A stretch of 64,000 nucleotides of DNA from Limnephilus marmoratus (lineage: Eukaryota; Arthropoda; Insecta; Trichoptera; Limnephilidae), in assembly GCA_917880885.1 (NCBI GenBank), contig OU862918.1, forward strand, positions 28,295,988 to 28,359,987, written 5' to 3'. Below are positions 9,056 to 22,654 of this stretch, piece after piece. The notes under the pieces are model-generated. The model did not search any database and was not told the origin of the DNA. It saw nothing but the letters and a program-made list of their open reading frames with translations. Position numbers and translations under genes: made by a program. Position 1 is the first letter of the stretch. Every line of letters begins with the position of its first letter.

Positions 9056-12000
9056 CGTTTTTGTAATTTATCTTTTTCCTTTGTTTTTTATTTTTATATT
9101 GATTTCCTATATATTTTATATAATGATTTCGAGCGTAATATGTAATTATAATTCACATATTTATTATAAGAATTAGGTGTTGTTGAGATCTCATTTGTTT
9201 TGTTCACATTGAGTCCCTTTATGACATGTTTATAATTAGCACAAAAGACGACTTCATTTTGAATATACTGAAAGTAATTAAGATTATTTACACGTAAATA
9301 TTACACGATAGGTTTACATACGGAAAAGATGCATATGCGTTTTATATTTTGTCGAGAAATTAAAAATTTAACGTTTAAAAAAATATATTCTTACTTAAAA
9401 TACTCAACTATATAAGTATCGTCATTCGGCCTGCTCATAGAGGGCGGCTCGTTTTATTACACCCTAAAGTATATAATATTCTTAGACTTAATGAAACGTG
9501 CTTAGTAAGTAATAACTATTCGTAATATATAACAATTGGACGTTTGTATTTTTGTAATTTAATAAACAATAAGGATATTAAGTAGACTAGTAATACTTAC
9601 GTAGCGTAGCTGTAGACACTAAAAGCTCCTGGCGACATTCGCTCAACTGCACGTGCACAGTGCCACGTGTCACAGAGGCCGGGTATACCTACTTCCACAG
9701 GCCGCTGCAGCATCATGCCAATGCCGCAACCAACCAACCACCCACCCTCCCTCATCTGTTTAAACGACTGATATTGTTAATACCTTCACCTTCATGAACA
9801 ATCTTACTTCCTCTGGGTTGTGTTCATTTACCGTCAGTATTCTCTTCCATTGCCATTTCTTCCTCAGTGGAACCATTTCCCATCCACGCCATCGCTTGCT
9901 CCAAGTACGCGATCTGGCTTCTCGCAGATGGAATGTTTGTTTGAAGCGTCTTGTTGGATCTCCTAGGATATCTGGTCTCCGGGTAATATTCTTTCGCCAA
10001 ACGACCTGTGTTCAACACTTTCGGTTGTGTTTGTGTAATGATCGTCTTACCGGGGTGTGTGGGCGTCCAGCTGGCTTCAATGCTGCTGGATCAGTACGTG
10101 GTAGGTATATAGACAAGCGCCAGAAGTGGCACCGCGGAGGAGATAGGAACCATGAATCGGGTAGTCAAATTGTAGGTCTATCGTGAAGATGTTGGCCAGA
10201 AGTGGGGCCGACCAAGAAAGGATTTAGGAAATGCTTGTTAGTGAATTGTAGACAAGTCGATATCACCCGGTAAGGAGACGCACGCGCGGCCTAACCCAGT
10301 ATCGCTCGTAATAGGCAGAGACATATTTTCAAGAAAATATAATGTTGTAAGCGTTTTTGGATTTTATTAATACGGAATACTACCGATAAAATATTTGGAT
10401 AACATAGTGAAAAATATAATATATGTAGCTCGTAAGAATATTGGATGAATAGTTTTGTAGATTCCAGTGTACTCTAGGAAAGGTGTCCGGGGAGAGGAGG
10501 GTGAGGTGAGATGGAGGCAGGAGGCGGGTGGGGGGTTGAACTAAGCAATAATATTTTTTACGGGAACTGCCCTTTAATGGAGCCGCTTGCCCGACCCTCC
10601 TCTCTTCTCCACCCGAAGGTTCTTTATTCATACTTTACCATTTACCTAAGTAGCGTATTGAGAAAAAATATATTGATAATCGCGTAAATAAAATATACCA
10701 TTTTTTGATCGAAATATTAATACATTATAGAAATCAAAATTGCCGAGAAATCGATGTTTATTTATCTTTGTATAACATTATTGAAACGTTCTTACGTAGA
10801 TGTGATGTAGATAGTGAGGGACTATTTGGGACTGAACTCTGTTTAACTCGCTGTTGGATGACCACTGTACCACTGTTGTACCACGGGGCGGCAGACGGCA
10901 TTCCATCGGGTATTGCTGACAATAATCAAGTCACTCGAGGATCTGCGGAGCACCACACGTAGCTGTCTAGCCGTCTAACAGTCTAACTCCTGGTCAGAGT
11001 AGCACCGAGCGACCTGCTACACACAAACCATTCCGTGCGCACTTTCCAACTATACGTTGTAAGGACGAATCTTCCATTTGCTTTGGTAACATTCCCGCTT
11101 CGGGCATGGATTAATTGTATTAAATTAATGTCTAAATGTTTAATAAAATTGACGAAATTCGTCGGCATTGTCTTTGTCATCATATCAAAGCTTTACTGTG
11201 ATTAGAAAGACTGAATATAAAGAAAGTATAGTTGGAAAGCGCTCACGACCTGTATAAAATTACAACCGGGCCAACTTGGCAGCCCTGTGGAACTCTCCCG
11301 TTGTACTCTCGATTGGCTTTGGTTTCTCGATTCGGTTTTCATATTATTTGTTTATCAAGGCAAATGTTTGCTGTTGTTTGAAAATAATTATTTTTCTCAT
11401 ACCTATAACTTTCAAAACTGTACCTTTGTTATTTGACATTAAGTGTGCCATTTAAATTACGATGCATTTAAGATTAATTGTTTCGTTTTAAAAAGATTTA
11501 TTTTATAGGCGTTGCATTTCTCCGGGGTTAAGCCCGTTTCTTTCGTAAATAATATCGCTCCTGTCTTTAAGGTTTTCTCTAGAAATTCTGTGTAAAATAT
11601 CTGTATTTTTGATACGTTAACGAATAAGCCGCTTGTGTATGAAGCTTTTTTCAAAGGTTATTATATAGTTACACAAGGATTTTGTACTTCGTAACGAACA
11701 ATTAATATTCGCAGTAACAGGGTTATTTTCGTATTGAAAAGGCACTAAAAGCAATGCAGACAAACCCGTTAGTGATCACATTCAATTTGAAACGTTTATA
11801 TTAATTATTATATTACGTATTAGGCGGTCGCCACAGCCAACAGCTGGAAGGCCAGTATTTTGTTACTTTTTTATGTTGAAATTTGTCAGATATTTGTCTT
11901 TTTGTATTATAATATTTAAGTCAGCATTTAAACTCTTAGGAATGCCATGTTAAGCAGAATGTATAATTAGGTTATAGACTCAAATAATGATCCTGTGAAC

Positions 12001-12091
12001 ATGCTCAAAATTAACCTAGTCTTCAAGTAAGAGGTTCGGTTCTATAGAGAAATTCTGAAAGCAATGATGAACGCCCCCAGTGGGTCTTGTG

Positions 12092-12300
12092 AGTGAACTT
12101 AGTATCGATAGGAACTTAAAATTAGGTGACGCATTCGGTGGGACTCGGCTAGTAAGTAGCACTGCCGCGGAGGTGCAAGTAATGGTTGTCACTCCCAGTG
12201 GACTTAGGAACAAAGTTAGTATTAGGTGACGCATTCTGTGGAACTGTGGGACTCGGCCAGTAACTACTAACTACTGTACTGCACTAAACTTGTGGGGAGG
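12092..12300. repeat. Direct repeat, about 100-bp period
   Basis: ATTAGGTGACGCATTC at 12121 recurs at 12221, followed in both cases by GTGG and a GGACTCGGC segment. The sequence before each copy (AGTGRACTTAG) is also shared. About two diverged units. Confidence 0.65.
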
Positions 12301-13639
12301 TGAAGGCGTTGCTGCAGCAGGGATGGGCCGGGGCCGGGGTGGCCTCTTCTGGAATATCTCCACCGATCTCAGCAAGTTGCCCAACAAATCTACATAATTA
12401 TAACTAAATAGATCACACGCCGCTGTTATACGAGTAGACCCTTCATTGCGGCTGCGATCCCTTCACACCGAAAACATAAACAGACCGGTTTATTTTATTA
12501 TTCATATTATAATATAAAACTTGTTGTCATTTTCAAATTCTATAATTCTACTACTAGATCTCGTTCAGTTAGAGCTTTCTCGGGTTGATTACTTGCCTAG
12601 TAAATCGGTCCACGTTTATCGGTAAATAGAGATAATGGTAGTTCTCGTGATCGTCATATTTTATGCTAACGGAGCCACCTTACCAACATAGTGGACCGTG
12701 GAGAACTGATGGAATTCAATAATTAATCTACTGTTTGGGATCATTTATGGTAATACATCGATTTTTATATTGCTATCATAGAAAATATCGGACTCTCGAT
12801 TCTAAAAAAAACATTAATTGCGCAGTTTTTATACAAAAAAGGAGTAAGGTTAAAAATATTTAATGTGTAAAGTTTAAAGTTTAAAATTAAACCCTGGTGC
12901 CAAAATTACAATGAAAGTTACTAATTTTTGAACGTTGACTTTTGGATGTCCGAATCTGTCTTGCAAGCCATCTCCGATCTGTGGAGCCGGTCTGTCAGGA
13001 TATCAGGAATCAGGACTCGTCACTATCAGGATCTGGAGATGGTTGGATAGCTGTTGAAAGAACAGGTAGATATTATTATGGCTCGAGGGAGTTTGTTGAC
13101 TAGATGTGATGTGGTGGGTGGTTGTTGCCTTCTGCCGTGTTAGACTACTGTAGCCCGGAAGTGTGTCCCACTTTTCGCTCCCGCCAGCGCCCTAGGCGTC
13201 CGGTGTCCGGTTTCCGGTTTCCGATGTTAAATTAAAGTAAAGTAAAGTATTGATACCGCGGTCTTCAATGGAGGAAAGAAGAAGAGTGATTAGCGATCCC
13301 CCTAATTCAATAAGCGAGCAAAATTATCCACATATATTTTCGTAATGCGAATGTTTTTAATGGGCGTCAAGATAATCTTTATCACTCGAGAGTAATTGAT
13401 ATAAAAATTATAACCATAAACTAATAATGTTTCTTAAGATTTAAAACTAAAAGTATTTTATCGTCATCCAATAATTAAATTGAGAAATAAACTGAATACC
13501 TCTATTTATTTTCGAGTTATCACTGAGAAGTAAATAATTTATTCTAACCGGTTTCGCGGATTTCTAAAGTTATTTTAATCCAATATATACGCGACATGTA
13601 CTTAATATTTAGTAGCTCCATCTGCAAGTCTCGTATTCG

Positions 13640-13682
13640 CGGCTCGACGGGGCGAGGCGAGGCGAGGCGAGGCGAGGCGCGG
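13640..13682. repeat. (GGCGA)n short tandem repeat
   Basis: About five near-perfect GGCGA units follow GCGGCTCGACG, a short GC-rich microsatellite in AT-rich DNA. Confidence 0.85.
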
Positions 13683-16600
13683 GGGTTGACACATTATATT
13701 GATCGTTGACAGTAAAGCAAATTTTAAAGTTGATTATTTTTTTGAGGAACTTTAGTTGTAGGCAGAGAAATGATAGGAAGAGGCCCCACCTCGCCCGCCG
13801 CCCGCCAGTGTTATAAATAGTACTGCACTGCATACCACTGCGGTATCGTCTCTATCGATAATTACATAATAGTGGATTCATTGGTTGGAGTGTCTAACTG
13901 AACTGAAATCGATATCAAATTTATTAATATTGTGTTACGATTGATTTTTTTTTAAATATTAAATTTTTCAAATTACATAATCTAATTTTATATTATTAAG
14001 TACAAAAATGTTTAAGAATAATTATATCGATTTTTTTCAAAATCATGTATACATTCCAACACAATTAAAAATTGCTTGGAATTTTATTTGAACTGTAAAA
14101 AAATTAGTTGAGAAATATAGAAATGAAATGAAACGTTTCTTTCAGTTCAGAGAACGAGCGTGGAAAGAGCGGTAGAGAAAAGGGCAGCTTAGTGAAATGC
14201 AGTTAAAGAGAATTGAAGGAAGGGCCTGCGGGCTGTAGGAAATCCATAATTAGTGAATGCTTGAGAAGAGAAGTCAGTGAGAGTGCTAGTGGCACTAGGG
14301 AACGTTGGCCGAAGTCGAATGCTTTGAAACTCACTGTATTTTGCCAATCACCTTTAATTAAAATGTATACGTAATCTTAGGGTTTTCTACTTATGTTTGT
14401 TCTCATAATTTTATTCTGTTTGGATTATCAAGTGAGTTTTATTCTGTACCAAGAGATATTCCAAGGATTTTTTAATCGAAATTACCTGTAGTGACCCAAT
14501 GTTGCATGCTCGTTACAAATTAATATTTATATATTATATATGATTTAAGAATTGGTTTATCGAAATAAAATTATATTACAAATTTATTAAGAATATTTTA
14601 TTGTTGTTTATTTGTCTTCTGCCATATGTAATCTGGTGTCAGTTTCGAAGTGTGACTAACTGGGACTTGTTGGCGACCTGTGGTGCCATGAACATGTACA
14701 CTGAACTTGTAGCAAATTGAATCTACTGATATGCAATTACTTGTAAGCCTGAACACTTGTTTGTTTCTATACTCAACATATATATTGTACATATTCCTAT
14801 GGTGAAGGAATCCTCTTGAGCTGGTCACTGGTCGTATTGTTGGACATGTATTATAGCCTATAGCCCCGTCTCCCACCGTGTCCGCATTCGCACTTTACAT
14901 TTACATATTCTATGTTATTACTTATTCTTATTATTAATATTACAATGGTTTGCTATAATTCTAATGTTAGCATATTGTAAAATCGTTAATATTTCAAAGT
15001 TAAATTTTTGGTACGAAATATTTTACGCATCTCATTACATAATATAATCAGTATTCGATGATTTAAATCGTATTTACTAAATCATATTTTTGTACCTTTA
15101 AGAATCTGTCGTTATAGAAGTGTACTCGTACCTACCCGTATATTTTTATTCGTAAAATATTCCTAATAGCTTCCATAGAACCGCGTTTTTACGATATTTT
15201 ATTATAATATAGAAACGGCATTAAAGAGTGCTATCGTTTTATACGTAGGCGTAGATCTCTTTCACTATTGTAAGAACTAAGAACACTAAGAAGCGACGCG
15301 ACGTCGCTAGTTAAGTTATTTTATTACATGAGGTGTAAGTTGTAAGGTGTAAGACGTAGTATATATAAGGTGGTAGCGTTACTCGTGCGGCTGTCCCGTG
15401 GGAGATCGGGGTTCAGACAGTACAGTAAAGTGGCGGCACGGTACAGATCAGCTCTGCGAGCTGTCCGGTACACTGACTGACTGACCTGACACTACATCGT
15501 GTATCCAGCATTTTGCTTTCAGAGAGAGGGCTCGTCGGCTGCCTCGCGTACCAAATGTTGTTATTAAATTAGACTGTTAATATGGGATTGATATATAAAG
15601 AAGGCTGTATAGGATGTGCATAGTGAAATGTACACTAGTATTTATTGATAGATACATAAATGACATAATATTCATAAATTAGTCATAATTTTACATGCGA
15701 TGGGTATTTTGTGAGCAAATCTGAAGGCAACGAATAGCAATGGTGTTTTCTTTCGAATAATGTATTTATTAGTTGGCTGGATATACCTCTGACCTTTCTC
15801 TCGAGGCATTCCTTCATCTCTCTCTCTCTCTCTCTACATTAATACTCCCGACTTGTTCATCATCCTGTAGGTTAAGGCATGGAATGTTTACTTTTCTTAC
15901 CAAAGCCCAGCAAAGTGTCACCATAACCTCTTTTATATGTTTATCCGACTAATTCATATTACTCGACCTAAATGTTTGTGTATTACTCGATAATATATCT
16001 TGTATGTTTATTGGTGAATGTTGTAATACCTATTACCTGGACCAATTTCATGATTGGGGAATCGGAAAAAAAAACACCTTTTTTGACTAAAATGTTGTTC
16101 CGATGACGATCTATGAAATTGGTTCAAATATCTCTGTGTTCTATGTCTGTTATCTCAAATATATCGGAGAGCGTACACACACCAGTCTCGGTTAGAAAAC
16201 CATGCTTCACTTGCATTGGCACTGTCAAACTGAAATGAAAGACTTATGTTTAATCTAAATGATCTCGAAATAAGGATGTCGTGTGCGCTGTCAGTTTTAA
16301 AAACAAATAATATTCTGAGGTTATGTATTCTGACAAATTCAAAACATTTCTTAACTTGTTGACAAAGAAACGCGTGTGTATCCGATAGAGCGGATTAATC
16401 TTGTATTTTTCTACTTCCCTCGCAGATCTTGCGCTTAATCTCTGTTATCAGAAACGCATTGTCCGTACGCTGATGCGTATTCTATACCAGTTATTTGACA
16501 CGCAGTGTTTTCTGAAAGAGTGATTAATTTGCATTATCTTTGACTGAGGAATAAACTAAGTAAGAATACAAGTGATGGCAGCTTGGGCCGACTTTCTTTC

Positions 16601-17910
16601 GACAATTGTCACTGAATAAATCGACTTGTAGTCTTTTCAACTATGTATGTTTTTGCATTTATTGATTCGTCGATTGAAAATTCGGTCAACTTTTCCCGAT
16701 TGTAAAGGTTTTCGTAGAAGATAGCTAATAGCATTTGTTTTGTCATATTTACATAATATATGTCGACTTAATATATATTTATACTACTAAAATATTAACT
16801 ACAGCATGACGAATGGAGTATTAACCATTATCAATGCATTATTATTATATTATTACTGAAAAATACATTATATTTAATAGGAATCATTATTCTGCATAAA
16901 TTAGCTAAAATATAACGATAATAAAAGTACGTATTTGTATCGAAATTGGCATGGTTATTTTCTTCCTTTATCTATTACCTCTTCAAATCCTCTTACCTAA
17001 CCACACCTGCCTCACTATTAATTCCTTTTTACAAACACCCTTCTCTAATCACTAATTACCTAGGCCCGACGTAACTGCTACACTTAAGTTAAACGTCTTG
17101 TTCAAAAGATCACTCAATTGGAATATAGAGTCATAAGAAAATAAGAATAGGATGGGGCTTAACAGCATCAAAACACACAAAACCACTGAAGGTAACTCAG
17201 AATTGCATCATAAAGACCAAAAAGGCCTAAAGGTCCCCATAAGGTAGTCAACAACAGAAATTTTTAAATAGTTTGATGTTCCAAGTGTGGAGATCGTCAT
17301 AAAAGTGGGAAAAGAAGAATGAACTAATTTTTAAACATTCATAATATTATTTATTGCACTGGCAATTTTCAACATTAGCGCCACGAGTGGCCGGTTGATG
17401 AACTAACCATTCTGACAGCGGAGAGCAAGCCAATTTGCTCGACACTTGCCAGTATATTTATGACACTTGCTTTTGTGATCTCCGGCCGGATTGTTCGTTC
17501 CTCCTTTCTTAACTGCTTTTATTACGATCTCGTGTAACAAAAAAAAAACCCTTCTGAACTTAGAGTCACGCATCACGGAAATTAAAGTCAATAAATTGGA
17601 GTGTATCTTTCAAGAAATAACAGAGTATTATTCACATCCCGTGATCACTATGGTATGTCAATCCCAGTAAAGCTTCGATAGAGGTAATTCATTATTCACG
17701 CCACAAACGCCATTTAGGTGGCAAATTCCATACAAGTATACAGAAAATCTGTGCCAAAAACATTCTGTTACATCACCTCAAAAATGATTCAGTGGTAAAC
17801 AAACACCTCACATACTCATAAAATCAGAGCCAAACAAACAGACATATTAAATATACTAAAGTATAACTCCATCTTTCGACAAAGAAGTTATGAATTTTTA
17901 GCAGTAAAAG

Positions 17911-18073
17911 TAAGGGAACGTACCCATACTACGTGACACGTTTAGGGGGGGGGGGGGGGTCTTCAAAATGTCACGCTCCATACAAATGAGCGGCGGGTTG
18001 CTTAGGATTTTGGTCACCGGGGGGGGTTAAAAATTGCAAAAAGTTGGTCACGTAGTATGGGTACGTTCCCTAA
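17911..18073. mobile_element. PIF/Harbinger-like MITE
   Basis: Terminal inverted repeats GGGAACGTACCCATACTACG... and its complement lie at about 17914-17936 and 18047-18070, each bordered by TAA. A 3-bp TWA duplication is typical of PIF/Harbinger. The 160-bp interior is non-coding and includes a run of about 15 G. A fragment of the same right end lies at about 34286-34310, followed by TTA. Confidence 0.75.
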
Positions 18074-18550
18074 GGTATATTACAAACACCAGACTTAGTA
18101 TCAAACAAATTAACACAAAAAATAACTCCATTAAATGTTGGCTTAAGGAACTATCGGAAACTTACTAGTATACCCAGTTAAAACATCGTCGTAGAAGTTT
18201 CTGGAAAACCTTACCCAAACCATGAAGTTGAACCATAGAAGTCGCTGAAAACTTATCCAAAACATAGTCCCGCTCAGCACAGGATCTTGTGGTGAGGAGG
18301 ACTACGAATATAATCGACATCTATTTTATATATATATACCTAACATGTATCATATAAAAATGTAACAAAATTAAAATATACAGTTACTAAATTAAAAAAA
18401 AAACTACACCAAAAAATACATTGACTATAAAGAAACAGAAGAAACACAGTTCTAAAGGTTGTATAAATAAATTGGACGCTCCACTGCTTTAATTCAACAG
18501 TTTTATTCACTATAACTTTCAAGTCACACTCATACTAAGATCAACAATTA

Positions 18551-18730
18551 ACGACCGTTGTTCCCAATACTACTGATCAACTGTTGAGCAGAAATTTTCC
18601 TCAAATGCACAAATACGCTTTTTCCAAACGCAGTTTTCTGACCAACCGGCGAATCGAGCAACACTAAACAAATCACTTGGCTGATCGGAGACTCAGATTG
18701 ATCGATCGAAAAGTTGGGAACAACGGTCGT
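18551..18730. mobile_element. MITE family M2, copy 1 (complete)
   Basis: Ends are ACGACCGTTGTTCCCAA and its exact reverse complement. The interior has a conserved GATCGATC block and no coding capacity. Other copies are at 23259-23322 (right end only), 24172-24353 (inverted) and 29551-29706. No clear target duplication was found, so the superfamily is undetermined. Confidence 0.8.
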
Positions 18731-19431
18731 CAGTGTCTTCTTAATGGCATTAGATAAGACTAAATAAGCTAGAAATTACCTTAATTTAACTGTCTTATTG
18801 TTATAAGAACAACAAGGTAGTTAAGTACAGTTTCTAGACCAAGGAAGGACGAAGTGTGTATAGTACACGCCAAACTTTAATACCGGCCTGACGTGTTACA
18901 GAAATCGTCGCAATAGGTTTGTTTAAAGTTAGAAAAATGGCATGCCTCCCCGCCCACGCCTTTCTCTGTCGCACGTATGTTTTTACGTATCTTTCTCTTT
19001 GCCTACGTTCATTGTAAAGTCAGTAACCGCGAGAATGGATCGTATCAAGTTTTGGCTGGCATTAAAGTTTGGAGTGTACTATACGTCATATACTAGATGT
19101 GAACCGGGGCAGTGTTCCTGCTTACCTCGACTTGATTCTGAGTACTAGAACACAAAACCCACTTATAAAAATTATATTAAGTACAAGTATCATTTTTATT
19201 AAATATTTATGAACTTGAGAATAGTGCTTTTCAAGAATATTTAAAGCAACCAATTACCGAAAATCTTAAAGATATAATGCATGTGCATATATGTATGCAA
19301 TAAAATTGATCCAGAAATGATCAGACCATTCAACAAAGAAAACACCTGATGATGCTTCGGGACGAGCTGGAGTCTAGGAAAAAAAATGGTGAATCAAATT
19401 TAACAATAAAATATATAAATAACCTACCTAA

Positions 19432-22316
19432 AATCGTCAATGTTTTGCCAAAAAACTCCAACTAAATAAATGTAACATCTACTATCAGAACGTCAGAGGC
19501 CTAAGAACGAAACTAAAGGAATTCAGAATAAGTGCCCCGTCTCTCTCACACGATGTCATCATGTTAACGGAAACCTGGTTAACACCATCAATTTTCTCAG
19601 CAGAACTTGGATTGCATGATCACCACATCTACCGAGTAGACCGTAGTCCAAACACCAGCTCCAATACAAGAGGGGGTGGAGTCCTGATTGCTGTCCACAA
19701 ACGTATTCCGTCAAAAGTGCTTAAAAACAAAAATAGTGAGGTTGAACAAATATTCGTGTTGCTCGAAAACAAAAATGCTGGCAAGTTAATAATTGGATGT
19801 TTATATTTACCGCCATCCTCCGATACACAGCTGTATACAAAACATATTGAGGACGTGGAATTTTTAAGGTTTAAATATCCCAGTGCCAAACTGGTCGTAG
19901 TAGGAGACTATAACTTGCCAAATATATCCTGGAACCATGATGACCCTGAATTGTCTGGTATTAAAATGTCAACTGCTAATCTTAGTGAGAGAGAGATTCT
20001 GGGTATGTCGAATTATTTATCAATCCCACAACTAAACACTGTCGCTAATATAAATAGTCGCATTCTTGATCTAGTTTTTTGCAGTGAGCCCACTGCTAAC
20101 GTATGTAAATCTTTGGAAGAACTATTACCTGTAGACGTTTACCATCCTCCTCTGGACATAGTTATTCCATTTGTTAACAACACTCATCTTAAAAATATCA
20201 AGTCATCTTATAACTTCCGTAAAGCAAATTTTCAAAAAATTTCTGATTGCTTAAATACAACAGACTGGTCCTTTCTGGAAAACGCAGATATTAACGATAA
20301 TGTAAATAAATTCTATGACATTCTAAATGATGCTATTGCAAATTTTGTGCCCCTTCGATGTAATAGAATTTCTCATTTTCCAAACTGGTTTAGTCCCAAT
20401 TTGATCACTTTAACACATAGTAAGAAAATAGCTCATAAAAACTACAAGCGATCCAGACTGATGAGTGATTACAATAAATTTCAATTGTTAAGAAGGGAGT
20501 GTTGTAAAATATCAAAATTGTGCTATAAAAATTACATTGACAAAATTGAAAGTGAAATTCTTGTAAATATAAAACAGTTTTGGAATTACACTAATTCTCA
20601 AAAAAATACTAACTTAGGTATTCCAACTTCTATGAATTTCAAAGGAAAAATTGGGTGTAATGATAAAAACATTGTAAATCTATTCGCCGATTATTTTAAG
20701 TCTGTGTATGAAGACGATATACCTAGCAACGAAATTCCAAAATTCTCATCGAATCTTAGTCTGGATATATCTGAAGTACGCATAGAAATTAAAGATATCA
20801 AAAACCATGTAAATTTGTTAGATGCTAGAAAAAATGCAGGACCTAATAATATTCCACCTGTGCTAATTAAAGAATGTTTAAACGGCTTAGTTGTTCCTCT
20901 TTTTCTAATTTTTAACCAGTCACTAGAGACAGGCAGTTTCCCTCAACATGGAAACACAGTTTTCTTACACCCATTTTAAAAAAAGGGGACAAAACGGACG
21001 TAACAAATTATAGACCAATATGTATCCAATCATCGATTCCCAAGCTTTTTGAAAAAATTGTCCTCCATAAAATATCCACAAACATAAAAAAAATTATAAC
21101 TCCCTACCAACATGGCTTTTGTTCAAATAAATCTACACTGACCAATTTACTAATATACGAAAACTTCATATCTAAATCTTTAGCCAACAGGTGCCAGGTT
21201 GACTCAATATACACTGATTTTAGCAAGGCCTTTGACAAGGTGTGTCACAAAATACTAATCAATAAATTGGCGAAACTTGGGATTTATGGTAGCTTATTAA
21301 ATTGGTTTGTTAGTTATTTGTCCAAAAGAATTCTTAGTGTGAAAATAAATGGCACAGAGTCTTACAAATTTATAGCAACAAGTGGAGTGCCGCAAGGCTC
21401 CCATTTAGGGCCCATTTTGTTTATTATATTTATAAATGATATTGTTGATATATTTACTGACATAAATGTGCTACTGTTTGCCGATGACATGAAACTATAT
21501 AAAGAGATTAACCACATTAATGATTGTATTATACTTCAAACTAACTTGATATATCTTTTTGAATGGTGCTCTATCAACAAACTAGCATTAAATATAAATA
21601 AATGTCAGTTCATTCATTTTGCCAAAATAAATAATCCTATTATTTTTCAGTATTCTTTAAATGATGAAAAATTAAATTGTGTTAGTGAAATTATGGATCT
21701 AGGCATTATGTTCGACAGTAAACTCACCTTTGTATGTCATATCAATAATGTTATCAACAAAGCCCTAAAGACTCTTGGTTTTGTTTTGAGAGCTGCAAAA
21801 GATTTCAATGATTTAGACACATTTATTATGTTATATAAAACCCTTGTCAGATGCCAACTTGAATATAACTCTACGTTATGGTCTCCCTTTTTCAACATTC
21901 ATTCAGACAACATTGAAAAGATTCAACGGAAGTTTCTAAGGTTTATAAACTATAAATTGCATATTCCTATACTAAACATTGATTACAATTATCTCCTGGA
22001 TAAAACGTCTCTATTGAAACTTTCAGAAAGAAGAATAAGCACAGATTTAATACTATTACATAAAATACTGCATTACAAAATTGACTGTTCTGAATTACTT
22101 CAATTTATCAATATCCATGTTCCCCAAAAATCATGTCGACATTTATTACCCTTCTACTTCAATAACACCAGGACACTAGCTTATCAAAATTCACCGTTTC
22201 CGAGACTTCACAGTCTTGGAAATAAATATTCTAATCTAGGTGATGTATTTCATCTTAAAACTAATCAGTATAAACGTTGTATATTCTATCACTTTTATTC
22301 TTCTAGGCACAAATAG
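19432..22316 (+). pseudogene. LINE endonuclease/reverse transcriptase, one frameshift
   Basis: The N-terminal apurinic-type endonuclease begins at QNVRGLRTK (about 19486), with the catalytic-type Glu in LTETWL (19564) and the GDYNLPNISW block. The usual HHPAL motif reads YHPPL (about 20140), so the likely catalytic His is lost. The reverse transcriptase follows: YRPI block, DFSKAFDKV (motif A), SGVPQGSHLGP (motif B) and FADD (motif C, about 21478). A single-base frameshift near 20945-20949 moves the frame; downstream it is open to the stop at 22316. The element is therefore recent but inactive. Clade placement within CR1/Jockey is by motif order, not by phylogeny. Confidence 0.9.
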
Positions 22317-22545
22317 ATTTACATAATTTCTTCAATTTTTGTTTATATTGAATATGAGACTTCTTATCATTTTTACATAATATGTATTTTTATTTTATAA
22401 TTTGTTTTGTTGTTACACTGTTTTGTGTATTTTCTTTTCTCATTGTATTATATTTTCTTCATTGTTTGTTACTCAAGTTATAAATTATAATGTAAAAGCC
22501 CATCAGGGCGTGTAATAAATAAATAAATAAATAATAAAATAAATG
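19432..22545 (+). mobile_element. CR1/Jockey-group LINE, copy 1 (5'-truncated)
   Basis: A non-LTR retrotransposon with endonuclease and reverse transcriptase coding sequence (19432-22316, one frameshift), a 3'UTR of about 200 bp, a hairpin GCCC-ATCA-GGGC at 22499-22510, and a 3' (TAAA)n tail. No ORF1 is present and the open frame starts without an ATG, indicating 5' truncation or loss. Related to the elements at 42109 and 49129. Confidence 0.9.
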
Positions 22546-22654
22546 GGTTAAAGATTTTTTAAAGGAGTTGAATGTTGACAGCTATTCAATGAAATGGTAA
22601 GTAGGTAATAATAGCACAACGCATTGCTGCCGATTGGTCAATCTTATACTGCAA

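Larger units (their letters stand above)
7522..9070 (+). other. MEX3: Probable MEX3 3'UTR
   Basis: The sequence after the stop is AT-rich, with ATTTA motifs, an early AATAAA at 7741, the minisatellite at 8023-8350, a short hairpin (TGGGTG/CACCCA) near 8630-8645, and clustered CACGTG motifs around a CCTGTCGACAGG palindrome near 8897-8925. It ends at a good candidate poly(A) signal at 9050. Long 3'UTRs are usual for MEX3 genes. The extent is inferred, not shown. Confidence 0.5.
9071..17910. other. Long stretch without a recognisable gene
   Basis: I see no protein family, tRNA or rRNA here. Items worth naming: an E-box-like CACGTG cluster near 9648-9680; an undetermined reading frame on the minus strand at 9824-10018; a direct repeat at 12092-12300; a (GGCGA) run at 13640-13682; a TATATATAAGG box near 15360; a (TC) run at about 15815-15833; and a short inverted repeat at 16039-16054/16111-16126. 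The rest is AT-rich and looks low-copy. Confidence 0.4.

Noticed and set aside
9794..10186. 130-codon frame (+) and opposing 64-codon frame (-)
   Set aside because: Neither matches a family I recognise; there is no splice or promoter context. The minus frame has protein-like composition, so it stays undetermined.
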